Shown here: positions 16,555 to 24,632 of the stretch, in pieces | Layout of the letters: every line of letters starts with the position of its first letter | Position numbering within the stretch: the stretch's first letter is position 1 | Source: Flavobacteriales bacterium UBA7325 | GTDB taxonomy: Bacteria; Bacteroidota; Bacteroidia; Flavobacteriales_D; Crocinitomicaceae | Assembly: GCA_002471375.1 (NCBI GenBank) | Contig: DKPV01000019.1 | Coordinates: 56,140-100,033, forward strand | Reading direction: 5' to 3' | DNA: 43,894 bases | Translations under genes and position numbers: made by a program | Notes under the pieces: generated by a model | The model's database searches: none | The model's input: the letters and a program-made list of their open reading frames with translations, nothing else | What the model was told of the DNA's origin: nothing

Positions 16555-17963
16555 TGAAGCACATTCTTTACATAGTAATCCTTTATTCGCAGGTAACCTA
16601 CTCTCAAGGGGAGGTTGGGCGGCTATTTGAAGAATTACCCGAAGATTCTATTGCAGAATTGTCGGTTAGGATTCACACGAGCTTTCTTCCTAAAATTAGA
16701 AGGTCAGACAATGAAAAATCCTATTACAAAGTTGCTGCAATCGGAGATATTAATTATATGCAAAATTCCAACTCATCCTATAAAACAGGGTTAGGCGCGG
16801 AGTTTTCCGGATTAATTAATGATAAGTGGTTTTTGCGCTTAGCAGCAATTCAAGGAGTTTCAAATTTTGACTCAGTGTACATGCCGAAGAGCTATATCTA
16901 TAATTCAGGGTCGAATTATAATCTTTACACCGATATCCGAGGCAGGATTTCATATACTCCCAATCACATCTTTAACTTTCAGGCGGGATTAGATCATAAT
17001 TTTATTGGTCAAGGATCTCGATCGCTCTTTCTAAGTGACTACGGTAAACCCTATCCGTTTGGGTTGATTCGAGCGAATTTTTGGAGGTTTGAGTACAGCG
17101 TACTCTATCAGTTCTTCAAGGAAGGGCAGCAGGGTGATTGGGAAGGGAAGTTTGCATCAAGTCATCATATTTCTTTCAAACCTACGAAGTGGTTAAACAT
17201 AGGTGTTTTCGAATCAGTTGTTTTCCAACCAAGAGACACGCTACTCGAAAGAGGTTTTGATGTTGAATATTTGAATCCTTTTGTGTTTTATCGACCTCAA
17301 GAATACTCTGTGGGGTCAAGTGATAATGTACTTCTCGGGTTGGAGGTTTCGGCGGTGGTACAAAGTGATCATACCATTTACTCTCAGCTGATCCTTGATG
17401 AATTCTATCTCTCAGAGCTGAGAAACAGAACAGGTTGGTGGGCTAATAAATTCGGAGCGCAATTTGGAGCTAAGGGCCGCTTTAGTTTCGGGCAAAACAA
17501 CTTCTTTTATAGAACGGAATACAACTTTGTTCGACCTTATACTTACTCGCACATTTCGGAGCAGTTTAATTATGGCAATCAAGGACAGACGCTCTCTCAT
17601 CCATATGGTTCCAATTTCATGGAGGTGCTCGGGGAACTTAAATGGTCACGAAATAAGTTGAGCGCGAAGTTTTTCTTCAATTATGTTATGAAGGGTGAAG
17701 ACCATAGTGGCTATAGTTATGGCGGGAATGTTTATCAATCGTATACACTTCGCCCTTATGAATATGATCATTTCACTGGTCAGGGTAACCAGTCAAACCG
17801 AGCCAATCTAAGCCTCTCAGTAGCATACAGAATCACGAAACATGGAAATCTGAATGTCTTTATAGAAAACTATTTGCGCTACAATACAAATAACGCGAAC
17901 CCATCCTACTCTTTAGTGGTAGGAATTAGAAGTCTATTATGGAATGACTACCGCAACTATTAG
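16554..17963 (+). CDS. second RemB/Wzi-like outer membrane beta-barrel protein
   Basis: A 469-residue paralogue of the preceding gene, with a short signal peptide (1-17, ending TYSQ). It carries the matching motif GQGSRSLFLSDYGKPYPFG at the same place in the barrel and ends LLWNDYRNY, similar to the upstream protein's end. The start ATG overlaps the previous stop by one base. It is the last gene of the CysQ-like/barrel operon. A hairpin without a clear T tract (17965-17991) follows. Confidence 0.7.
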   Translation: MKHILYIVILYSQVTYSQGEVGRLFEELPEDSIAELSVRIHTSFLPKIRRSDNEKSYYKVAAIGDINYMQNSNSSYKTGLGAEFSGLINDKWFLRLAAIQGVSNFDSVYMPKSYIYNSGSNYNLYTDIRGRISYTPNHIFNFQAGLDHNFIGQGSRSLFLSDYGKPYPFGLIRANFWRFEYSVLYQFFKEGQQGDWEGKFASSHHISFKPTKWLNIGVFESVVFQPRDTLLERGFDVEYLNPFVFYRPQEYSVGSSDNVLLGLEVSAVVQSDHTIYSQLILDEFYLSELRNRTGWWANKFGAQFGAKGRFSFGQNNFFYRTEYNFVRPYTYSHISEQFNYGNQGQTLSHPYGSNFMEVLGELKWSRNKLSAKFFFNYVMKGEDHSGYSYGGNVYQSYTLRPYEYDHFTGQGNQSNRANLSLSVAYRITKHGNLNVFIENYLRYNTNNANPSYSLVVGIRSLLWNDYRNY

Positions 17964-17964
17964 A

Positions 17965-17991
17965 AGAAGGTGTTAATTGACACCGCCTTCT
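17965..17991 (+). terminator. weak hairpin after the barrel operon
   Basis: AGAAGGTGT and ACACCGCCTTCT can pair around TAATTG with a small bulge. No T tract follows, so termination here is only possible. Confidence 0.35.
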
Positions 17992-18065
17992 CTCGTCCTG
18001 TGAAACGATGTTGGAATCTTGATCTAGCCTAACGGATCGTCAACCTTTACCCATTTCTAATTTCG

Positions 18066-18073
18066 TATATTTG
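18066..18073 (+). promoter_or_regulatory. TAnnTTTG promoter box for the secreted deiminase
   Basis: TATATTTG ends 21 nt before ATG 18095. Confidence 0.5.
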
Positions 18074-18094
18074 GTAAAACATCTAAAACTAGTT

Positions 18095-19876
18095 ATGAAA
18101 AGAATCATTCTCGCAGGGGTATTACTCTCCTCCCTACTCACAATGGCTCAGGAAAACGAAAACGTTCAGTCAGGTTCACTACCTATAGGTCTGACGGACG
18201 CAGAGCAAGCAAATTTACGTGACTATTTCAGCACAAGATCTCTTGATAGAGGGATAGAAACGGCACCTGGCGGTGATATTCGTCATTCTGCCCAATGGGA
18301 AGAAATTCAATCTTTTTTAATCACTTGGACTGGTCAATTTAATACTATTCAGACTCAAATTGTTGACGCAGCCCAGGAAGAATGTAGGGTATTGATTGCT
18401 TGTTCAGATTCGAATAATGTGAAAAGTGTACTATCCAGCGCTGGTGTTCCAGACAACAACCTTGACTTCCTTGAAGTAGATTACAATAGCATTTGGATTA
18501 GAGATTACGCCGGACACAACATGTATAGAAATGATGTAGATTCATTATTTCTAGTAGACTGGATATACAACAGACCACGGCCAGACGATGATGTCATGCC
18601 AGAATTTCATGCAGCATTTCACAATATTCCTCTTTATTCGACTACACTTAGTCCAACCGATCTAGTAAATACCGGTGGAAACTGGATGACAGATGGATTA
18701 GGAACAGCGTTCGCTTCTGAACTTATTCTTGAAGAAAATGAATCAGGAAACCCATATTCAGTTTCTTCGAAAACAGAAGCTCAAATTGATCAAATGGTTA
18801 ATGACTTTATGGGAATCGATCGATACATTAAAATGCCGGTTTTACCGTATGATAATATTCATCATATCGATATGCATATGAAATTACTTGATGAGGAAAC
18901 GCTATTCATAAGTGAATATCCATCAGGAGTTGCAGACGGTCCGCAGATAGAGGCTAATTTGCAATATGTGTTGAATAATTTCAATTCATCATTTGGTACA
19001 CCTTATAAGGTTATTCGAGTTCCAGTTCCACCATCTACTGGAGGAAGTTACCCTGATAATGGGGGTTATTATAGAACTTATACTAATAGTGTTTTTATTA
19101 ATAAGACAATGCTTGTCCCTACCTATCGCGAGGAGTACGACACAGTTGCATTGCGCATACTTGGTGAGGCGCTACCTGGATACAACATCGTAGGAATAGA
19201 TGTTGACAACAGTGGTCAGAACCTCATCTCTCAAAGCGGTGCGCTTCACTGCATCACTAACTCAGTCGGCGTAAATGATCCATTGTGGATAGTTCACCAA
19301 TCATTGGTCGATACCTACGAAACAGTTATCCCATATATAGTGAGTGCTGACATGAAGCACTCTACTGGTATTTCGAGTGCAACGCTCTATTACCGACTTG
19401 CTACAACAGGAGCATACACGGCTGTTACCATGAGCCCTGCGGCTGGAGACAGCTGGACAGGCGACATTCCTGCACAACCTGTCGGGACACATATAGAATA
19501 CTACGTTGAAGGGAATTCAACAAATGGAAAAACTACAGTTCGTCCGCTTGCTGCGCCGGCAGGTTTCTGGGACTTCAATGTAATTGATATGTCGGCGAGT
19601 ATTCAAGAAGTGGCAGCCGCAATTTCTCTTGATGATGTCTTCCCTAATCCAGCATCCGCTATTACATGTATTCCAATTAATTCAACTAATGCAACTACAG
19701 GTTCGATCATATTGAGAAATATGACTGGCAAAATTGTAAAGGAAATTTACGTTGGAGAAATTCCTCAAGGGGAATCCAAGTATTTCCTTTTTGCGAATGA
19801 GTTTTCCTCAGGAGCGTACTTGATTTGTGTTGAAATTGATAGTTTCAATTTAACCAAAAAACTAATGATCAAGTAA
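18095..19876 (+). CDS. secreted peptidylarginine/agmatine-deiminase-family protein with T9SS domain
   Basis: A 593-residue exported enzyme of the guanidino-group-modifying superfamily. A signal peptide (1-19, ending LTMAQ) is followed by the catalytic domain (about 50-405). The residues expected for the family are present: D137 in WIRDYAG, H257 and D259 in IHHIDMHMKLL, and the nucleophilic cysteine C386 in SGALHCITNSVG. An Ig-like domain follows (about 410-500), then a type A sorting domain beginning FPNPASAITC and ending KKLMIK. This order matches the secreted peptidylarginine deiminase of Porphyromonas, which converts arginine in proteins to citrulline. A small-molecule substrate such as agmatine cannot be excluded, but export argues for peptides. 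ATG 18095 gives the signal peptide; the longer frame from 18071 overlaps the promoter region. Confidence 0.85.
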   Translation: MKRIILAGVLLSSLLTMAQENENVQSGSLPIGLTDAEQANLRDYFSTRSLDRGIETAPGGDIRHSAQWEEIQSFLITWTGQFNTIQTQIVDAAQEECRVLIACSDSNNVKSVLSSAGVPDNNLDFLEVDYNSIWIRDYAGHNMYRNDVDSLFLVDWIYNRPRPDDDVMPEFHAAFHNIPLYSTTLSPTDLVNTGGNWMTDGLGTAFASELILEENESGNPYSVSSKTEAQIDQMVNDFMGIDRYIKMPVLPYDNIHHIDMHMKLLDEETLFISEYPSGVADGPQIEANLQYVLNNFNSSFGTPYKVIRVPVPPSTGGSYPDNGGYYRTYTNSVFINKTMLVPTYREEYDTVALRILGEALPGYNIVGIDVDNSGQNLISQSGALHCITNSVGVNDPLWIVHQSLVDTYETVIPYIVSADMKHSTGISSATLYYRLATTGAYTAVTMSPAAGDSWTGDIPAQPVGTHIEYYVEGNSTNGKTTVRPLAAPAGFWDFNVIDMSASIQEVAAAISLDDVFPNPASAITCIPINSTNATTGSIILRNMTGKIVKEIYVGEIPQGESKYFLFANEFSSGAYLICVEIDSFNLTKKLMIK

Positions 19877-19902
19877 ACCTAGATTGCTAGATCTTAGGTT
19901 TA
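19874..19902 (+). terminator. stem-loop at the stop codon of the deiminase gene
   Basis: TAAACCTA, which includes the stop codon, pairs with TAGGTTTA at 19895-19902. The T tract is weak. Confidence 0.35.
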
Positions 19903-19937
19903 AGTATTGATTCCTAAGAATTTTAAGATAAACAAAG

Positions 19938-19967
19938 AGGCGCCAATTCAATTATGAATTGGCGCCT
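19938..19967. terminator. bidirectional hairpin between the deiminase and ssb genes
   Basis: A perfect 13-bp stem, AGGCGCCAATTCA / TGAATTGGCGCCT, with a 4-nt loop lies between convergent genes. T tracts on both sides are short (TTC and, on the minus strand, CTTTG), so it may be a terminator or an mRNA 3'-end stabiliser. Confidence 0.6.
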
Positions 19968-20025
19968 TCATGTTACCGAATTATCAAGGTAGGTTAGGTT
20001 GATTTAGTGCATCGCATAACACTAA

Positions 20026-20340
20026 TTATAGCCCGATAACATGTTTTACTTCAACTTCAGTAACTTTTCTCAAGTCGCCTTCTTTGCTAGTGTACGTTCG
20101 ATTCACTAATCTCCCATGTATCGCAAGCTGCTTTCCCTTATCACCATAGTTCTCAATAAACCCTGCCAGGTTACCCCAAGCGAACACTCTATGCCATTCG
20201 GGCTCACTGTTTTTTCCACGAGGATTCTTATTGGTCGCTAATTGAAATCGAGCAACTTTCGCACCGCTATCAAAGTTTGTTATTCTTGCCGGAGAACCCA
20301 TATTCCCAACCAATGTGACGTGATTTCTTATTGTTTGCAT
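20026..20340 (-). CDS. short single-stranded-DNA-binding protein (third of three)
   Basis: A 104-residue SSB-type OB-fold protein: MQTIRNHVTLVGNMG, then FQLATN, EWHRVFAWGN and KQLAIHGRLVNRTY match the canonical SSB strand pattern. It is the most diverged of the trio around residues 40-55 and ends EVKHVIGL, so it lacks the acidic C-terminal tip (DDIPF type) through which SSB recruits repair and replication partners. ATG at 20340 was preferred over the adjacent ATG at 20343. It lies 6 bp or less from the preceding ssb-like gene, so they are co-transcribed. It could modulate recombination, DNA uptake or another SSB (inference). Confidence 0.82.
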   Translation of the reverse strand: MQTIRNHVTLVGNMGSPARITNFDSGAKVARFQLATNKNPRGKNSEPEWHRVFAWGNLAGFIENYGDKGKQLAIHGRLVNRTYTSKEGDLRKVTEVEVKHVIGL

Positions 20341-20349
20341 CATATCTGT

Positions 20350-20661
20350 TTATAGTATTATTAAATCATTTACCTCAACCTCAGAGATGGCGTGTCTAAC
20401 CCCATTTCTATAATAGAATCGTGACGTTAATTTGCCTTCAACAGCGATTTTTAAGCCTTTATAGCCAAGTTCATTTAGAACTTTGACCCATCTTCCCCAT
20501 GCGCAGATTCGATGTAAATGGTTTTTGCTTTTGACTTCGCCATTCTCATCTAAAAAAGTCTCAACAGTAGTCAGTGAAAAGTGGATGATTTTTCTTCCAT
20601 TGGGCGCCTCATAGGTCCTAGGTTGATTTGAAATTTTCCCTATTAGATTGACATGATTCAA
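20350..20661 (-). CDS. short single-stranded-DNA-binding protein (second of three)
   Basis: About 103 residues of SSB-like OB fold, reading LNHVNLIGKISNQP, FSLTTVE, HRICAWGRWV and KIAVEGKLTSRFYY and ending VNDLIIL with no acidic tip. The start is uncertain. An ATG at 20742 overlaps the end of the preceding ssb gene and would add 27 residues that match nothing. A TTG at 20661 aligns with the Met of both sister proteins and has AAGGAG 6 nt upstream, so it was chosen; if the ATG is used the protein has 130 residues. This is the middle gene of a tight three-gene operon. Confidence 0.75.
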   Translation of the reverse strand: MNHVNLIGKISNQPRTYEAPNGRKIIHFSLTTVETFLDENGEVKSKNHLHRICAWGRWVKVLNELGYKGLKIAVEGKLTSRFYYRNGVRHAISEVEVNDLIIL

Positions 20662-20728
20662 TGACAACTCCTTCTTAGAGAAAAAGATGGAGCCAGCATC
20701 TAAACTAGCTCCATCATTTGTGGTTAGG

Positions 20729-21079
20729 CTACTGTTTCGCATCTTCTTTAGGTGTTAACAGTAAAAATTCACGCATTTCAATATTTGTGCTGTAGCGCTT
20801 TTCTCCATTTTTTGCCTCGTAGACATCATGCACCAGTTTACCTTCAAGAGCAATTTCATTTCCTTTTTTCAGAAGGTTGGCTGCAATATCCGCAGTGGAA
20901 CCCCATGAAACTACATTGTGCCATTGTACTTTGTCCTGCCATTCGCCTTTCTTATCCTTGTACGATTCATTCGTTGCGATCGAAAAGCGTGTTAATGCTC
21001 TTCCTCCTTCCAACTTTACTACTTCCGGTGCTGCTCCCAGCCGACCGATCAAACTCACTTTGTTTCTCAACGTGTTCAT
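20729..21079 (-). CDS. ssb: short single-stranded-DNA-binding protein (first of three)
   Basis: A 116-residue protein and the closest of the trio to canonical SSB: NKVSLIGRLGAAPE, RFSIATNESYKDKKGEW, VQWHNVVSWGSTAD and NEIALEGKLVHDVYE are all in register. It ends LLLTPKEDAKQ, again without the acidic DDxPF tip and linker, so the housekeeping full-length SSB is probably elsewhere. The start at 21079 (MNTLRNKV) was chosen because the longer frame from 21169 would extend 30 residues past the fold and across a promoter-like CACCTTTG at 21144-21151 (minus). Two more ssb-like genes follow in the same direction with overlap or a few bp between. Confidence 0.88.
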   Translation of the reverse strand: MNTLRNKVSLIGRLGAAPEVVKLEGGRALTRFSIATNESYKDKKGEWQDKVQWHNVVSWGSTADIAANLLKKGNEIALEGKLVHDVYEAKNGEKRYSTNIEMREFLLLTPKEDAKQ

Positions 21080-21356
21080 ACTTGTGTTTTTAATTAAACT
21101 TATATTTCGCCTCATCAGAACTCCTTGTTCGACATTGACACTGCAAAGGTGAGGTGACTTCAATTCCACATCCGGTCAGTTGTCGTTTACTGTCGAATGT
21201 CTTTCATTTACAAATATTTGTTGTCATTTTTATTACTGATTTTGTGGTCTTTACGTAAAATGTGCTTCGTAATTTTTTATCCATATTAATTTAAATATCT
21301 GTTCGGCTGTAAAGATTTTCATCAAACAATTACATCATTCAGGAACATTTAGTAAC

Positions 21357-21905
21357 TTGTTTAAAAAATTAAACATTAGATTTATCTTACTGTTTATTAC
21401 ATCAACTCTATTTCTTAGCTTCAATACTAACAACTCCTCGATGATAAGGGGTGACAAGACCTTCACAGCGAAGGATAACTCTTTCCAGGTTGCATTCGAG
21501 GGAGAACCAACATATTCTAATCAAGTTATTCCTAAAGCTTTAGGTGATGTTGAAATGACATCATACATGTACGAGAGGTCATCAAATGAAGTTCATATGG
21601 TCTCTTTTAGTGACTATGAAGAGGCTTATGTATATGAAAATGAACCAATGCACCTTTTAACAGGCGGTCGAGATGGAGCTCTGGAGTCTCTTGGATTGAA
21701 GGAAGTTGACACCGAAACAGTAGGTGAACTTCAAGGACATATGTCTGTCGATTTCAGCGCTCATAATGAACAGTTTTACGTAGTTTACAAGCTTGTTCTT
21801 GTGAACAATCGTCTTTATCAAGTCGCTATCCTCAAGGAAGAAGAGGCAGTTGACAAGAAATTCGCTAAGGCCTTTATGAAATCTTTCAGATTACTAGACG
21901 CATAG
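21357..21905 (+). CDS. secreted hypothetical protein
   Basis: A 182-residue protein with an N-terminal signal or anchor segment (about 6-22, FILLFITSTLFLSF). The body is a mixed alpha/beta domain with FQVAFEGEPTYSNQV near the start and YVVYKLVLVNNRLYQVAIL near the end, finishing KAFMKSFRLLDA. That last pattern occurs in many small exported proteins of unknown function. It begins with TTG, since no in-frame ATG precedes the signal segment. The start is therefore less certain. Nothing nearby suggests a function. Confidence 0.65.
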   Translation: MFKKLNIRFILLFITSTLFLSFNTNNSSMIRGDKTFTAKDNSFQVAFEGEPTYSNQVIPKALGDVEMTSYMYERSSNEVHMVSFSDYEEAYVYENEPMHLLTGGRDGALESLGLKEVDTETVGELQGHMSVDFSAHNEQFYVVYKLVLVNNRLYQVAILKEEEAVDKKFAKAFMKSFRLLDA

Positions 21906-22019
21906 TCACTTGCAGATCTGATTTCAGATTATGTAAAATTATACACTAGAAGGGATGCGCATGATACATCTTACAAATTCGAGAAAGAAGTGCACTTATA
22001 ATTAACCCAAAATTCTAAT

Positions 22020-22027
22020 TATCTTCG
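22020..22027 (+). promoter_or_regulatory. TAnnTTTG-like box (TATCTTCG) 4 nt before a membrane protein gene
   Basis: TATCTTCG, one base off the consensus, ends 4 nt before ATG 22032, which would give a leaderless mRNA. Confidence 0.4.
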
Positions 22028-22031
22028 TAGT

Positions 22032-22415
22032 ATGAAAATTGTACTTGGAACAGTCTTTGGTTTAATCGCATCATTTGCGACAAATTACATCGTTCTCTTG
22101 CTCTTTATGCGAATGGACGCATCTGCGGACCTGAATGATCCCGAAGCCCTCGCTGAGTTCATAAAAGGATTTACGACTTTTGACTATATGGTCCCTTTAG
22201 CCGCGCACCTATTTGGTGTTCTAGCTGGTTTATTGACCGCACGTGCAATTTGTAAAACTTCAGCATTGCCTCTGGTTATTGTTATGACATTCCATATGGC
22301 CGCAACCGTTCTCAACTTGTTTGCAATTCCGCACCCAGTGTGGTTTGCTATAGTTGACATTGTGGGGCCAATGCTAATCTTCATTCCATTTATCAAGACT
22401 CAAAAACAGCCATAA
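22032..22415 (+). CDS. hypothetical membrane protein with four TM segments
   Basis: A 127-residue, very hydrophobic protein with about four predicted membrane helices (roughly 2-26, 52-71, 78-98 and 102-121). The start, MKIVLGTVFGLIASF, begins the first helix. No family was recognised. Its stop TAA overlaps the ATG of the riboflavin synthase gene by one base (TAATG), so the two are translationally coupled; this hints at, but does not show, a role linked to riboflavin or flavin transport. Confidence 0.75.
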   Translation: MKIVLGTVFGLIASFATNYIVLLLFMRMDASADLNDPEALAEFIKGFTTFDYMVPLAAHLFGVLAGLLTARAICKTSALPLVIVMTFHMAATVLNLFAIPHPVWFAIVDIVGPMLIFIPFIKTQKQP

Positions 22416-22993
22416 TGTTTACAGGAATCATAGAACAACTAGGAACAGTTCAAAAAATTGAAAAGGATGGTGAAAATGTTCATTTTACCATGCAATCCGA
22501 TTTTACTGATGAGCTAAAAATTGATCAAAGTGTTGCTCATAGCGGCTGTTGTTTAACAGTGGTTAAAATCGATGGTTCCGAGTATGTTGTTACAGCAATA
22601 CTGGAGACGTTGCGCAAGACGAACCTTGGGACTTGGAAAATTGGTACTAAAGTAAACTTAGAGCGCTGTATGATTATGAATGGGCGACTTGATGGTCACA
22701 TCGTTCAAGGTCATGTGGATACAACAGCAAAATGCACTGCGATAGCAAACGAGGACGGAAGTTGGAAGTATACCTTTGAGTATAATACCGAAGATGTTAC
22801 AGTAGAAAAAGGGTCCATAACAGTGAACGGGACTAGTCTAACAGTTGTAGATTCGACTAAATCAGGCTTTTCCGTCTGTATAATTCCTTACACACAAGAA
22901 TTTACCAATTTCCATACACTCGAAGTAGGAAGTACGGTTAACCTAGAGTTTGATATTATCGGGAAGTACGTTGCGAAACTATTTCAAAAGTAG
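22415..22993 (+). CDS. ribE: riboflavin synthase, alpha chain
   Basis: A 192-residue protein beginning MFTGIIEQLGTV, the signature of riboflavin synthase, which converts two 6,7-dimethyl-8-ribityllumazine into riboflavin and a pyrimidine by-product. The two tandem lumazine-binding domains are visible: the first with AHSGCCLTVV, the second with GHIVQGHVD followed by SITVNGTSLTVV. Length is at the short end of the usual range but complete. It overlaps the upstream membrane protein gene by one base and converges with a minus-strand gene one base away. No FMN riboswitch was recognised upstream. Confidence 0.96.
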   Translation: MFTGIIEQLGTVQKIEKDGENVHFTMQSDFTDELKIDQSVAHSGCCLTVVKIDGSEYVVTAILETLRKTNLGTWKIGTKVNLERCMIMNGRLDGHIVQGHVDTTAKCTAIANEDGSWKYTFEYNTEDVTVEKGSITVNGTSLTVVDSTKSGFSVCIIPYTQEFTNFHTLEVGSTVNLEFDIIGKYVAKLFQK

Positions 22994-22994
22994 T

Positions 22995-23600
22995 TTACCA
23001 CTTCTTTTTAAGTCGCTTTGCTAACTTCTTTCTGTAACGTTTAAGAACTCCACCGCGATCGGCAATATTACCACACTTGATAATTTCTGCATGGACGCAC
23101 TTACCATTCTGGAAGAACTTAATTTGAAAACTAACTGAAACTGCATTCAGTCTGTACAGTTCAAAGAATGTTGCTTGATTCAATGACTTTTCAAAATTAT
23201 CATCTAAGTTCCCCGGTTTGAAACGTTTGTCGAAACCGCGTATAGAGACAAGCATATATGTGTCAAATCCATCCGCCTTCAATTTGGAGTTAATAGAGTC
23301 AGATGCTATCTCACGAGCGTCAGATCCTAACTTCAGTAGATTCAAAGATGGTATTGTTTTCACATTTCCTTGACGAAGAACATCAGTCGTTGCAATTTCT
23401 AAAGAATAACGATCATCGGGGCTGTCCATTTGGGCAACCACAACCGCATTTGACAAATCAATGCTCGTCTTAGTTTTCTTCGCTTTTTTCTTCTTAGGTT
23501 TCTTTGCCTTTGTTTCAGTGGGTGCAGACGGCTTAGATTCTTCTTGTGCGAAAGACAGTGCGCCAACAAGTATTAATGATAATAGAACGATTAGTTTCAT
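22995..23600 (-). CDS. exported protein with lysine-rich linker, function unknown
   Basis: A 201-residue protein with a signal peptide (1-19, ending LSFAQ) and a strongly basic linker at about 31-44 (KAKKPKKKKAKKTK). A globular domain of about 150 residues follows, with FDTYMLVSIRGFDKRF and VSFQIKFFQNGKCVHAE, and a basic C-terminus (KRYRKKLAKRLKKKW). No family was recognised. The start at 23600 gives the signal peptide and lies just past the metF stop at 23602; a longer frame from 23621 would overlap metF. It is probably the second gene of the metF transcript. Confidence 0.7.
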   Translation of the reverse strand: MKLIVLLSLILVGALSFAQEESKPSAPTETKAKKPKKKKAKKTKTSIDLSNAVVVAQMDSPDDRYSLEIATTDVLRQGNVKTIPSLNLLKLGSDAREIASDSINSKLKADGFDTYMLVSIRGFDKRFKPGNLDDNFEKSLNQATFFELYRLNAVSVSFQIKFFQNGKCVHAEIIKCGNIADRGGVLKRYRKKLAKRLKKKW

Positions 23601-23601
23601 C

Positions 23602-24552
23602 TTAGAATATTTCTTTAGCAATTGACTTTACCGAACTTGAGTTAGACATCGTGTAATAGTGAATACATGGAACATTAGCGGCCTTCAATTCTTTCGATTG
23701 GTGAATACCCCATTCAACACCAACTGCCGTAACTTCAGCATTATTTTTACATTTCAACAGTTCCTTTGAAAGCTCTTCCGGGTAATCAATATGAAAAAAT
23801 TTCGGTAAGAACGAGATATGATTCATCGACTTGATCGGCTTGAGTCCTGGAATAATTGGGACGGTAATTCCTATCTTTCTACAAGCTTCAACAAACTCAA
23901 AATATTTCGAATTATCAAAGAACATTTGTGTCACGATGTATTCCGCACCTGCATCAACCTTCGCTTTCAAATATTGAAGATCCGTTGATAAATTCATTGC
24001 CTCGAAATGCTTTTCAGGGTAACCCGCTGCACCAATACAAAAATCAGTTGGAGCTAATTGAATATCATCCATCTGGTACGAACCACTATTCATTTCAGAA
24101 ACCTGTCCAATTAGATCAACAGCATACTGGTGACCATCCTTATGTGGTCGGAAACTCGATTCTGTTTTAATTGAATCACCTCTAAGTGCAAGCACATTGT
24201 CGATCCCTAAAAATTGAAGATCGATGAGTGCATTCTCTGTTTCTTCCTTGCTAAATCCACCACAAATTAAATGAGGCACTGCATCAACTTGATACTTGTT
24301 CATAATTGCAGCACAAATTCCAACTGTTCCAGGACGCTTGCGAATAGCTATTTTTTCTAAAAGACCGTTTTCACGCTCCTTATATACATACTCCTCACGA
24401 TGATAGGTTACATTCACAAATTTAGGCTTGAACTCCATTAGTGGATCGATACCATCAAAAATTGATTGAACATTCTTTCCCTTTAGAGGAGGAAGTATTT
24501 CAAACGAAAAAAGCGTTTCCTTCGCTTTCTTTATGTGGTCTGTAACTTTCAT
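23602..24552 (-). CDS. metF: methylenetetrahydrofolate reductase
   Basis: A 316-residue flavoenzyme that reduces 5,10-methylene-THF to 5-methyl-THF, the methyl donor for methionine synthesis. The family pattern is clear: FSFEILPPLKGKN at the start, FVNVTYHREE, DNVLALRGD, FCIGAAGYPEKH and YIVTQMFFDNSKYFEF. The length fits bacterial MetF. A TATCTTTG box on the minus strand at 24574-24581 gives a leader of about 21 nt. It stands apart from other methionine genes here; ispD lies upstream on the same strand. Confidence 0.95.
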   Translation of the reverse strand: MKVTDHIKKAKETLFSFEILPPLKGKNVQSIFDGIDPLMEFKPKFVNVTYHREEYVYKERENGLLEKIAIRKRPGTVGICAAIMNKYQVDAVPHLICGGFSKEETENALIDLQFLGIDNVLALRGDSIKTESSFRPHKDGHQYAVDLIGQVSEMNSGSYQMDDIQLAPTDFCIGAAGYPEKHFEAMNLSTDLQYLKAKVDAGAEYIVTQMFFDNSKYFEFVEACRKIGITVPIIPGLKPIKSMNHISFLPKFFHIDYPEELSKELLKCKNNAEVTAVGVEWGIHQSKELKAANVPCIHYYTMSNSSSVKSIAKEIF

Positions 24553-24573
24553 GTGTTATTCTCGGATAGTGGT

Positions 24574-24581
24574 CAAAGATA
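24574..24581 (-). promoter_or_regulatory. TAnnTTTG promoter box for metF
   Basis: The minus strand reads TATCTTTG, ending 21 nt upstream of the metF start. Confidence 0.5.
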
Positions 24582-24632
24582 ATCTTTTCTATAGTATTGC
24601 GTCTCCACAGTTGCTAAGAATTGTGAAGATGT

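Noticed and set aside
19938..19967. GGCGCC-containing palindrome as a recombination or attachment site
   Set aside because: It lies between convergent genes, has a 4-nt loop and is simply explained as a transcription end; no integrase is near.
20026..21079. ssb trio as part of a phage or integrated element
   Set aside because: No integrase, terminase, repeats or composition change nearby; flanks are ordinary chromosomal genes.
20752..21093. 113-codon plus-strand frame opposite the first ssb gene
   Set aside because: Antisense to a well-supported SSB protein; cysteine- and leucine-rich shadow composition.
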